Positions 6,847 to 11,996 of a DNA stretch of 11,996 nucleotides are shown here, piece after piece (within the stretch, counting starts at the first letter, position 1; every line of letters begins with the position of its first letter). Made by a program: the position numbers and the translations under genes. The notes under the pieces are model-generated. The model was not told the origin of the DNA and searched no databases. It worked only from the letters and a program-made list of their open reading frames with translations. The stretch is from NCBI GenBank assembly GCA_904398675.1, contig CAJFPI010000050.1:1-11996 (forward strand). Reading direction: 5' to 3'. This DNA is from an uncultured Oscillospiraceae bacterium. GTDB taxonomy: Bacteria; Bacillota; Clostridia; Oscillospirales; Oscillospiraceae.

Positions 6847-7209
6847 ATGCATACGGAAAAAGTGGAAAGGAATCATGTGGTATGTGCTGTTGTTCACGGC
6901 AGCGCCCCCGTCATCCAGGACGCTCAATCTGCGCTGGATCTCCTGATGCACGCAAAATATGAGCTGGGCACCAAAAACATCGTGATTGATAAAGCCCTTA
7001 TCACAGAGGAATTTTTTATCCTCAGTACGGGCCTCGCAGGTGAAATTCTGCAAAAATACGTCAACTATGGCGGACGGATCGCCATATACGGCGATTATTC
7101 CCGCTACACCAGCAAGCCGCTCCGGGACTTCATATGGGAGAGCAATCGGGGAAACGATGTGTTCTTCGCATCGACAAAGGAGCAGGCGCTGGACATGCTG
7201 ACGCGGTAG
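6847..7209 (+). CDS. DUF4180 domain-containing protein
   Basis: A 120-residue soluble protein that matches my memory of the DUF4180 family along its whole length: the central EEFFILSTGLAGEILQKY (residues 56-73), RIAIYGDYS, YTSKPLRDFIWESNRG and the final STKEQALDML are the conserved blocks. The function of the family is not established, and I cannot assign one here. The start is the ATG at 6847 with the near-perfect ribosome binding site AAAGGAGGTG at 6831-6840; the frame is open further upstream, but that part contains the promoter. It is a single gene, divergent from the polymer-modification operon and convergent with glyA. The coding sequence is visibly less GC-rich than its neighbours, which may mean separate acquisition. 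Confidence 0.88.
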   Translation: MHTEKVERNHVVCAVVHGSAPVIQDAQSALDLLMHAKYELGTKNIVIDKALITEEFFILSTGLAGEILQKYVNYGGRIAIYGDYSRYTSKPLRDFIWESNRGNDVFFASTKEQALDMLTR

Positions 7210-7394
7210 CCTCCACTCCGCCGGGGCGCCGCCGGTTCTCTCTGCTGCCGCCGCTCCTGCGTGTCAAAAAACGATCCCAAGAAGGTAAGAGACCGAGGAT
7301 GGCGGGGGAGCTCGAGGGGGCAGAGCCCGCCTCGCATACAATCAAATGCCCCGCACAGCCTTGCGTGCAAGGCGTGCGGCTTGCGCTGCAAGGA

Positions 7395-7421
7395 CTTTCC
7401 CACTGCTCTGCAGCGGGAAAG
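7395..7421. repeat. Imperfect hairpin CTTTCCC ... GGGAAAG
   Basis: Arms CTTTCCC (7395-7401) and GGGAAAG (7415-7421), with an inner GCT/AGC pairing and a three-base bulge. It lies immediately upstream of the long inverted repeat. It is not followed by a T tract, so it is not a terminator by itself. Confidence 0.5.
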
Positions 7422-7434
7422 TAACGGCATTTTT

Positions 7435-7474
7435 CAGGCTGTCAAAAAGTCTAAAAAGACTTTTTGACAGCCTG
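7435..7474. repeat. 18-bp perfect inverted repeat with 4-nt loop
   Basis: The left arm starts CAGGCTGTC at 7435 and ends AAAGTCT at 7452; the right arm (7457-7474) is its exact reverse complement, and the loop is AAAA. T and A tracts lie inside the stem rather than after it, so it is unlike a standard terminator, although it may form part of a bidirectional one. Such long perfect stems between convergent genes may be members of a dispersed intergenic repeat family; that is an inference. Confidence 0.8.
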
Positions 7475-7508
7475 GAGCGGCGGCGCGATACCGCGCCGCC
7501 GCTCCTTT
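7474..7508 (+). terminator. GC-rich hairpin between convergent genes, probable terminator
   Basis: A 14-bp perfect stem (GGAGCGGCGGCGCG, 7474-7487, with its complement at 7492-7505) and a 4-nt loop ATAC, followed on the plus strand by TTTCGTCT. The T tract is short, so efficiency is uncertain. In the minus direction the preceding hairpin at 7435-7474 would follow it, and the pair could end glyA transcripts. Confidence 0.5.
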
Positions 7509-7539
7509 CGTCTGCTATGATAAAATTCCGGCCCCTGTC

Positions 7540-8790
7540 TTACGCCTTGTCCCGGTAGAGGGGGTACCGCCCCGTCAGCTCCCGGACCACGCCCTGGACG
7601 TACGCGCGGCTGCCCTCCGGGTCCTTTGCCATGCGGGCGATACAGTCTGCAAGGCGGTCCATGTCCGCCGGCTGCATGCCCCGGGCCGCCAGAGCCGCCG
7701 TTCCCAGGCGGACGCCGCTGGTGACGTTGGGGGACTGGGGATCGTCCGGCACCGCATTTTTGTTGCAGGTGATGCCGGCGCTGTCCAGCGCCTCCTCCAG
7801 AAACTTTCCGGTGAGTCCCATCCGCCGGAGATCCACCAGCATCAGATGGTTGTCCGTGCCGCCGGAGACCAGGTCGAACCCGCGATCCATCAGCCCCTTG
7901 GCCAGAGCCTTGGCGTCGTCCACGATAAGCTGCTGATATGCCTTGAAGTCGGGCTGGAGCACCTCCTTGAAGGCCACCGCCTTGGCGGCGATGGCGTGGA
8001 CCAGGGGGCCGCCCTGCATGCCGGGGAACACCGCCTTGTTGAGCTTGTACTCCTTGGCAAACTCCGCGCTGGAGAGGATCAGGCCGCCCCGGGGCCCCCG
8101 GAGGGTCTTGTGGGTGGTGGAGGTGGTGACGTGTGCGTAAGGGATGGGGCTCATGTGCAGCCCCGCCGCCACCAGGCCGGCGATGTGGGCGATATCCGCC
8201 ATCAAAAGGGCGCCGCACTTGTCGGCGATCTCCCGGAACCGCTTGAAGTCAATGGCCCGGGGATAAGCGCTGGCGCCGGCAATGATCAGGCGGGGGCGGT
8301 GCTCCATGGCCAGGCGCTCCACCGCCTCGTAGTCAATAAATCCCTTGTCATCCAGACCGTAAGGGACGATGTTGAAAAAGATCCCGGAAAAGTTCACGGG
8401 ACTGCCGTGGCTCAGGTGGCCGCCGTGGGCCAGATTCATGCCGAGGATGGTATCCCCGGGCTTGCAGAGGGCCATCTCCACCGCGGCGTTGGCCTGGGTG
8501 CCGCTGTGGGGCTGGACATTGGCATAGGTGCAGCCGAAGATCTCCTTTGCCCGCTCAATGGCGATGGTCTCAATTACGTCCACATATTCACACCCGCCAT
8601 AGTACCGGCGGCCGGGATAGCCCTCGGCATATTTATTGGTCAGCGGCGTCCCCATGGCGGACATGACGGGAATGCTGGCAAAGTTCTCCGAGGCGATCAG
8701 TTCAATCCGGTTCTCCTGCCGGTCAATTTCCGCCTGGATGGCATCCGCCACCTCCGGATCGACCGCACGGACCACATCGATAGGATACAT
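7540..8790 (-). CDS. glyA: Serine hydroxymethyltransferase
   Basis: Cytoplasmic PLP enzyme that interconverts serine and glycine while making 5,10-methylene-tetrahydrofolate, the main one-carbon source. The 416 residues match the usual length of about 415. Clear signatures are ELIASENF (30-37), NKYAEGYPGRRYYGG (52-66), QPHSGTQAN (93-101), LAHGGHLSHG (120-129), the Asp/His of MADIAHIAGLVA, and the cofactor-lysine block TTSTTHKTLRGPRGG with Lys228. The ATG at 8788-8790 has a strong ribosome binding site (GAAGGAGA) 8-9 nt upstream. It is a single-gene unit divergent from sigG and convergent with the DUF4180 gene. Nothing is unusual in the protein. Confidence 0.98.
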   Translation of the reverse strand: MYPIDVVRAVDPEVADAIQAEIDRQENRIELIASENFASIPVMSAMGTPLTNKYAEGYPGRRYYGGCEYVDVIETIAIERAKEIFGCTYANVQPHSGTQANAAVEMALCKPGDTILGMNLAHGGHLSHGSPVNFSGIFFNIVPYGLDDKGFIDYEAVERLAMEHRPRLIIAGASAYPRAIDFKRFREIADKCGALLMADIAHIAGLVAAGLHMSPIPYAHVTTSTTHKTLRGPRGGLILSSAEFAKEYKLNKAVFPGMQGGPLVHAIAAKAVAFKEVLQPDFKAYQQLIVDDAKALAKGLMDRGFDLVSGGTDNHLMLVDLRRMGLTGKFLEEALDSAGITCNKNAVPDDPQSPNVTSGVRLGTAALAARGMQPADMDRLADCIARMAKDPEGSRAYVQGVVRELTGRYPLYRDKA

Positions 8791-8885
8791 ACTCTCTTCT
8801 CCTTCTTTTGTTCACAGGATATTCTGCAGAAGATTCTTCACACTTAATATCAATATCATATTATCATACAAAAAACACTTGTGAC

Positions 8886-8913
8886 ATTCTACTAATTTCA
8901 GCCGTTTTTCCAA
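8886..8913 (-). promoter_or_regulatory. Candidate sigma-A promoter of glyA
   Basis: On the minus strand, TTGGAA (8908-8913), 16-bp spacer and TAGAAT (8886-8891), giving a leader of about 90 nt. The leader is AT-rich and contains other TATAAT-like words (around 8850-8870), so the exact -10 is uncertain. I see no riboswitch fold in the leader. Confidence 0.4.
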
Positions 8914-9043
8914 GATCCTCCCCCAAATATTCCACAAATGCCGTCAAATGAGCTACAGATCGGTTCAATATTGTTTTCCATTTGAGGACAACTGTATTTC
9001 CAGTCCCTTGCCCGCCAACGACAAAACAAGCCCTTTTGCCGCC

Positions 9044-9073
9044 GTATAAAGGCCGGATAGGGCGGAAATACTT
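9044..9073 (+). promoter_or_regulatory. Sigma-F-type sporulation promoter of sigG
   Basis: -35 element GTATA (9044-9048), a 15-bp spacer, and -10 element GGAAATACTT (9064-9073), which fits the sigma-F consensus GgnrAnAnTw at every fixed position. In Bacillus and Clostridia sigG is transcribed in the forespore by sigma-F, so box, spacing and downstream gene agree. It lies 31 bp before the start codon. Sigma-G recognises related boxes, so autoregulation from the same site is possible. Confidence 0.8.
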
Positions 9074-9104
9074 CTCCTAAGACAGAGGTGAGGAGAGTGG
9101 TCTG

Positions 9105-9875
9105 ATGCAGGGGAAAGTGGAAATTTGCGGGGTGAACACCGCAAAGCTCAAGGTGCTCACCAACGAGGAAACTATCTCCCTGCTGCGCAAAACCAAGGAG
9201 GGGGATATGGCCGCCCGGGAAAAGCTGATCAACGGAAACCTCCGGCTGGTGCTGTCCGTCATTCAGAAGTTCACCAACCGGGGGGAGAACCCGGACGACC
9301 TGTTCCAGGTGGGCTGCGTGGGCCTGATCAAGGCCATCGACGGCTTTGACCTGAACCAGCCTGTGCGCTTTTCCACCTACGGCGTCCCCATGATCGTGGG
9401 GGAAATTCGCCGCTACCTCCGGGACAACAGCAGCATCCGGGTCAGCCGCAGCATGCGGGACACGGCCTACAAGGTCATGCAGGCCCGGGAAAAGCTGATG
9501 GCGGAGAGCCAGCGGGAGCCCACTGTGGAGCAAATTGCAAAGGCGCTGGACATCCCCCGGGAGGATGTGGTCTTCGCCATGGACGCCATTGTAGAGCCCA
9601 TGAGCCTCTACGATCCGATCTATGACCACGGCGGCGACGCCATCTGCGTGATGGACCAGGTCCGGGACAATAAGAACACCGATGAGAGCTGGCTGGAGCG
9701 CATCGCCCTGAAGGAGGCCATGAAACGCCTGGGGGACCGGGAGCGGCACATCCTGGCCCTGCGCTTTTACGAGGGGAAGACCCAGATGGAGGTGTCCAAC
9801 GAGGTGGGTATCAGCCAGGCCCAGGTGAGCCGGCTGGAGAAGAACGCCCTCAACACCATCCGCCGGAATCTCTGA
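9105..9875 (+). CDS. sigG: RNA polymerase sporulation sigma factor G
   Basis: Forespore-specific sigma-70 family factor that drives late forespore genes (small acid-soluble proteins, germination proteins). The 256 residues match the family length (about 257-260). The N-terminal KVEICGVNTAKLKVL is diagnostic for SigG as opposed to SigF. Region 2 covers about 34-107, with NLRLVLSVIQKF, DDLFQVGCVGLIKAIDGFD and the promoter-melting stretch VRFSTYGVPMIVGEIRRYLRD. Region 3 follows at about 112-180, and region 4.2 ends with the helix-turn-helix TQMEVSNEVGISQAQVSRLE (226-245). The ATG at 9105 is preceded by GAGGAGAG at a 9-nt distance and a sigma-F promoter. In many Firmicutes sigG follows spoIIGA-sigE; here the upstream neighbour is divergent glyA, so that linkage is lost. 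Confidence 0.97.
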   Translation: MQGKVEICGVNTAKLKVLTNEETISLLRKTKEGDMAAREKLINGNLRLVLSVIQKFTNRGENPDDLFQVGCVGLIKAIDGFDLNQPVRFSTYGVPMIVGEIRRYLRDNSSIRVSRSMRDTAYKVMQAREKLMAESQREPTVEQIAKALDIPREDVVFAMDAIVEPMSLYDPIYDHGGDAICVMDQVRDNKNTDESWLERIALKEAMKRLGDRERHILALRFYEGKTQMEVSNEVGISQAQVSRLEKNALNTIRRNL

Positions 9876-10061
9876 CCCGCCGCAAGCGCGGCGTCCAGGC
9901 GCTTTCCGCCGGAAAGCCTTGCCCCAGGTGGAATGCATTTCCGCCGAGCATATCCCATTAACCTCCCTTTCCCCATCCTCTGAAATGCCTCGGCCGCGAT
10001 TCCTGTGATTCTAACATACCGCCTTTGGAAAGACAACCGACGATTTGTGGACATTCCTCTG
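9876..10061. other. Spacer between sigG and the T-box promoter
   Basis: No gene seen. It contains one small hairpin, GCTTTCC-GCC-GGAAAGC (9901-9917), shortly after the sigG stop. The stem has no T tract after it, so it is a poor candidate terminator although its position would suit. Nothing else is recognisable before the next promoter. Confidence 0.5.
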
Positions 10062-10090
10062 TTGACATCCCCGGCGCTTTTGGGTATAAT
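10062..10090 (+). promoter_or_regulatory. Consensus sigma-A promoter of the T-box/valS operon
   Basis: Perfect -35 TTGACA (10062-10067), 17-bp spacer, perfect -10 TATAAT (10085-10090). Transcription should start near 10097 and run into the T-box leader. A full-consensus promoter is expected where control is exerted downstream by a terminator. Confidence 0.95.
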
Positions 10091-10096
10091 TCCTTT

Positions 10097-10346
10097 GATA
10101 TATTTGTACGACTGCGAAGGGGAGGAGTACCCAGTCTGCTGATGCCAAGAGAGGGGCCGGATGGTGAGAGGCTCCGTGAGGCGCTGGGGAAGTCGCCCCT
10201 GAGTCCCGGCCCCAACGGACTTCTCTCCCAGTAGGCGCCGGCGGTTTCCCCCGTTACCGGGAGCATGAGCGCGGGAATATTTCCCGAATGCAGGTGGTAC
10301 CGCGGACACTGTTCGCCCTGTTTCGATGATCGAAACAGGGCGTTTT
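10097..10346 (+). promoter_or_regulatory. T-box riboswitch, valine specifier (GUC)
   Basis: Leader RNA that binds uncharged tRNA-Val and then lets transcription continue. Stem I can be drawn by eye. The base helix is GACT (10110-10113) with AGTC (10202-10205), followed by a kink-turn-like GA element. Next is the helix GGGG/CCCC, and then the specifier loop with AGTA (10126-10129) on the 5' side and GAA-GTC-G on the 3' side. The specifier GTC at 10192-10194 is a valine codon. Distal elements AGAGAG and GGTGAGAG follow the usual order. A short stem (CGGGAA/TTCCCG, about 10272-10287) precedes the T-box bulge, whose core TGGTACCGCGG at 10295-10305 contains TGGT. That pairs with an ACCA tRNA end, and tRNA-Val has discriminator A. 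The valine call agrees with the downstream valS. Confidence 0.95.
10314..10346 (+). terminator. Intrinsic terminator of the T-box
   Basis: A 12-bp perfect stem CGCCCTGTTTCG (10314-10325) / CGAAACAGGGCG (10331-10342) with a 5-nt loop, followed by TTTT. It lies right after the antiterminator sequence, as expected for transcription-attenuating T-boxes. Confidence 0.95.
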
Positions 10347-10441
10347 CGTTGTGGCAAACTTTCGGTCGGCCGCATGGTTTCACCGCTGGTGCCCTTTCAT
10401 TTCCATTTGTGCCGTATGCAGCAGCGGAATGGAGGATTTTT

Positions 10442-11026
10442 ATGATTTATCGCGGCAAAAGCACCTATACCCTGGAGGGGCTGCGGACCTTTCAGCGGGC
10501 GGCGGCCCGGATCCGGGGGCGGCGCCAATACCTGATCTCCCGGGGCAGCTACTACATCGCCGGCGTTCTCTTTGCCTGCATGGCCGTCTTTGCCCTGGTC
10601 CAGCTGCCCTCTTCCGACGGGGCGACCCGTTTCTGGAACCTGGTGATTTTGATTCTCGGGGCCTGGATGGCCGTTCAGATGCTGATCACCGCTGTCACCT
10701 ATTTTGATTATTTCGCCCGCCGGGCCATGCGGAGCATTCCCGCCGACGCCCACGAGATCTTCTTCTCCTTTGAGGATGACCATGTGGTGGTGGGCAACCG
10801 GACCAAGACCTACTCCTTCCGCTATGGCGACATGGTGGACACCGTCTACGAGACGGAGCGCTACTTTCTCCTCTTCATTGGCTGGCGCAATGGGTACATC
10901 CTGGAAAAGAGCGGCATTGAGGGCGGCGACGTGGACGGCCTGCGCGCCTTTTTAGAGGAAAAGCTGAACCAGCCGGTGGTATGGATGGATATGGATGAAA
11001 AGCAGGAGGCACGGCATGGAGCTTGA
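10442..11026 (+). CDS. YcxB-like two-helix membrane protein (first copy)
   Basis: A 194-residue protein with two transmembrane helices (about 36-55 and 64-88) and a C-terminal soluble domain (about 103-178). The domain includes the FFSFEDDHVVV..., YSFRYGDMVDTVYETERYFLLF and LRAFLEEKL segments characteristic of YcxB-like proteins, whose function is unknown. I assign the family by pattern, not by search. The start ATG at 10442 follows GGAGG at a good distance. A longer open frame reaches back to 10265 but would begin inside the T-box antiterminator, so it is rejected. It is the first gene after the T-box and overlaps the next gene by 11 bp. The protein pair and valS appear to form one transcript, which is unexpected for membrane proteins with no evident link to translation. 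Confidence 0.8.
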   Translation: MIYRGKSTYTLEGLRTFQRAAARIRGRRQYLISRGSYYIAGVLFACMAVFALVQLPSSDGATRFWNLVILILGAWMAVQMLITAVTYFDYFARRAMRSIPADAHEIFFSFEDDHVVVGNRTKTYSFRYGDMVDTVYETERYFLLFIGWRNGYILEKSGIEGGDVDGLRAFLEEKLNQPVVWMDMDEKQEARHGA

Positions 11027-11582
11027 AAACAGGAGCACCCTGGTCCAGGCGGACTTCCAATCTCTCGCGGCGGCATGGCGGATCTGCAAATCCCCGGTCC
11101 ACGCCATGCTGCGGATGCAGCGGATCTGCTTTGTGCTGGCCGGACTGGCTCTCATGGGTGTCAGCGGCGCGGGCCTGCGGGCGGTCCTTCTCTCTGAGCA
11201 GCCCTCCGTTCCCCTTCTTCTATTGGATGCGGCGCTGCTGATTGCCGGCCTGGCGGTGATCTTCTTCCCCACGGGGCGGAACCTGGCGGACAAAGCCTGG
11301 CAGTCCTATCCGGAGAAAGGGATGGAGCAGGTCTACCGGTTCACCCAGGAACAGATCGTCTGGCAGAACAGCGTCAAAACCAGGGAGACCCCCTACACTG
11401 CGATCCAGGATTTTCTGGAGAGCGACAGCCAATTCCTGCTCTTTTTCCCCGACGGGACGGCCCATATCCTCCACAAGGACGGCTTTACTGCGGGAGACGC
11501 GGAGACATTCCGCAGCTGTATCACAGAGCGGACAGGCCTTGCCGTCCGCCCCCTCCCCCCTACCAAAAACCGAAAAGGATAA
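11016..11582 (+). CDS. YcxB-like two-helix membrane protein (second copy)
   Basis: A 188-residue protein with the same plan as its neighbour: two transmembrane helices (about 36-59 and 66-85) and a C-terminal domain (about 103-175). The VYRFTQEQIVWQNSV, TPYTAIQDFLESDSQFLLFF and ILHKDGF segments align in pattern with the first copy (FSFEDDHVVVGNRTK / YSFRYGDMVDTVYETERYFLLF). Identity is low, so this would be an old duplication. The start at 11016 is set by AGGAGG at 11004-11009; an in-frame ATG at 10995 lies before that site and is unlikely. It overlaps the preceding gene and is followed 15 nt later by valS. Function is unknown; the two proteins may act as a heteromer. Confidence 0.78.
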   Translation: MELENRSTLVQADFQSLAAAWRICKSPVHAMLRMQRICFVLAGLALMGVSGAGLRAVLLSEQPSVPLLLLDAALLIAGLAVIFFPTGRNLADKAWQSYPEKGMEQVYRFTQEQIVWQNSVKTRETPYTAIQDFLESDSQFLLFFPDGTAHILHKDGFTAGDAETFRSCITERTGLAVRPLPPTKNRKG

Positions 11583-11597
11583 AATAGGAGAGATAAC

Positions 11598-11996
11598 ATG
11601 AGAAAAGAACTGCCAAAGGTCTATGAGCCCCGGGAGGTGGAGGCAAACATCTACCGCTCGTGGATGGAGGCCGGCTGCTTTAAGGCCGCCCCCAACCCCA
11701 AGAAAAAGCCCTTTTCCATCGTGATGCCGCCCCCCAACGTCACCGGGCAGCTGCACATGGGCCACGCCATGGACTGCACCCTCCAGGACATCCTGATCCG
11801 CTTTAAGCGCATGCAGGGCTATGAGGCGCTTTGGATGCCCGGCACGGACCACGCCGGCATCGCCACCCAGATCAAGGTGGAGGAGGACCTCCGTATAAAC
11901 GAGGGCAAGACCCGCTACGACCTGGGCCGGGAGAAGTTCCTGGAGCGGGTGTGGGCCTGGAAGGAGAAGTACGGCAACCGCATCGTTCAGCAGCAG
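11598..11996 (+). CDS. valS: Valyl-tRNA synthetase, N-terminal part (3' end outside the window)
   Basis: Class I aminoacyl-tRNA synthetase that charges tRNA-Val. The 133 visible residues include YEPREVEANIYRSW (9-22), the ATP-binding PPPNVTGQLHMGHAMD with the HIGH-type motif HMGH (53-56), and WMPGTDHAGIATQ (79-91). This set separates ValS from IleS and LeuS. The full protein is usually about 880 residues, so most of it lies to the right of the window. The ATG at 11598 has AGGAG seven bases upstream. It is third in a transcript led by the valine T-box, so its expression should rise when tRNA-Val is uncharged. Confidence 0.97.
   Translation, partial: MRKELPKVYEPREVEANIYRSWMEAGCFKAAPNPKKKPFSIVMPPPNVTGQLHMGHAMDCTLQDILIRFKRMQGYEALWMPGTDHAGIATQIKVEEDLRINEGKTRYDLGREKFLERVWAWKEKYGNRIVQQQ

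Larger units (their letters stand above)
7210..7539. other. 330-bp convergent intergenic region with several hairpins
   Basis: No credible coding sequence is seen between the DUF4180 stop and the glyA stop. The left half (7210-7340) has a GGCGGG...CCCGCC pairing but nothing I recognise. From about 7355 the region is full of secondary structure: GCCTTGC-GT-GCAAGGC (7-bp arms, about 7359-7374), a hairpin at 7395-7421, an 18-bp perfect stem at 7435-7474, and a 14-bp GC stem at 7474-7505. Part of this must terminate transcription from both sides. Confidence 0.7.

Noticed and set aside
7335..7342. CATACAAT as a sigma-E or sigma-K -10 box
   Set aside because: No matching -35 element at the right distance and no gene downstream on that strand.
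9901..9917. Hairpin GCTTTCC-GCC-GGAAAGC as the sigG terminator
   Set aside because: The position is right but no T tract follows and the stem is only 7 bp, so I list it only as a possible structure in the spacer.
10265..10441. N-terminal extension of the first YcxB-like protein
   Set aside because: It would be translated from the T-box antiterminator and terminator, and has no conserved content; the ATG at 10442 has a proper ribosome binding site.
1..11996. CRISPR array, tRNA or rRNA genes, insertion sequences, attachment sites
   Set aside because: No regularly spaced direct repeats, no cloverleaf-like or rRNA sequence, and no transposase or integrase motifs were seen on either strand.

Overview
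The window looks like chromosome of a high-GC, spore-forming member of the Clostridia, most like gut Oscillospiraceae of the Flavonifractor / Lawsonibacter / Oscillibacter kind. This rests on a sporulation sigma-G gene with a sigma-F-type promoter, a T-box in front of a valyl-tRNA synthetase gene, strong AGGAGG-type ribosome binding sites and a GC-rich coding style. The genus is an inference; no rRNA gene or unambiguous taxonomic marker is present.

Left part (1-6711, all minus strand). The 5' two thirds of rpsB (ribosomal protein S2) lies at the left edge with its own promoter. Upstream of it is a tight five-gene operon with one strong promoter (TTGCAT-17-TATAAT). In transcription order it encodes a DltA-like adenylation enzyme, a GNAT-fold acyltransferase, a DltC-like carrier protein, an AlgI/DltB-like MBOAT membrane acyltransferase, and a membrane-anchored protein that joins a DltD/AlgX-like SGNH domain to a PgaB/IcaB-like polysaccharide N-deacetylase domain. 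The first four genes overlap or lie within 6 nt of each other, and the last follows after 12 nt. The layout is that of a D-alanylation (dlt) pathway: activate a small acid in the cytoplasm, load it on a carrier protein, pass it across the membrane through the MBOAT, and place it on an extracellular polymer with the SGNH enzyme. Four things differ from a classical dlt operon. A deacetylase is fused to the final transferase, the carboxylate-activating pocket does not look like D-Ala DltA, a GNAT gene is embedded, and there is no dltX, whose C-terminal FxYxxF motif instead ends the MBOAT protein. This operon is the most interesting part of the window.

Middle part (6787-8913). A small DUF4180 gene has its own strong promoter and a very strong ribosome binding site. 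A 330-bp convergent intergenic region follows, holding three nested or adjacent hairpins, including an 18-bp perfect inverted repeat. Then comes glyA (serine hydroxymethyltransferase, minus strand).

Right part (9044-11996, plus strand). sigG (forespore sigma factor) has a textbook sigma-F promoter. After a 186-bp spacer with little in it there is a perfect-consensus sigma-A promoter, a T-box leader whose specifier reads GUC (valine), and its terminator. Downstream are two overlapping genes for YcxB-like two-helix membrane proteins and then valS, cut by the right edge. The T-box therefore appears to put both membrane proteins under the same tRNA-Val charging control as valS.
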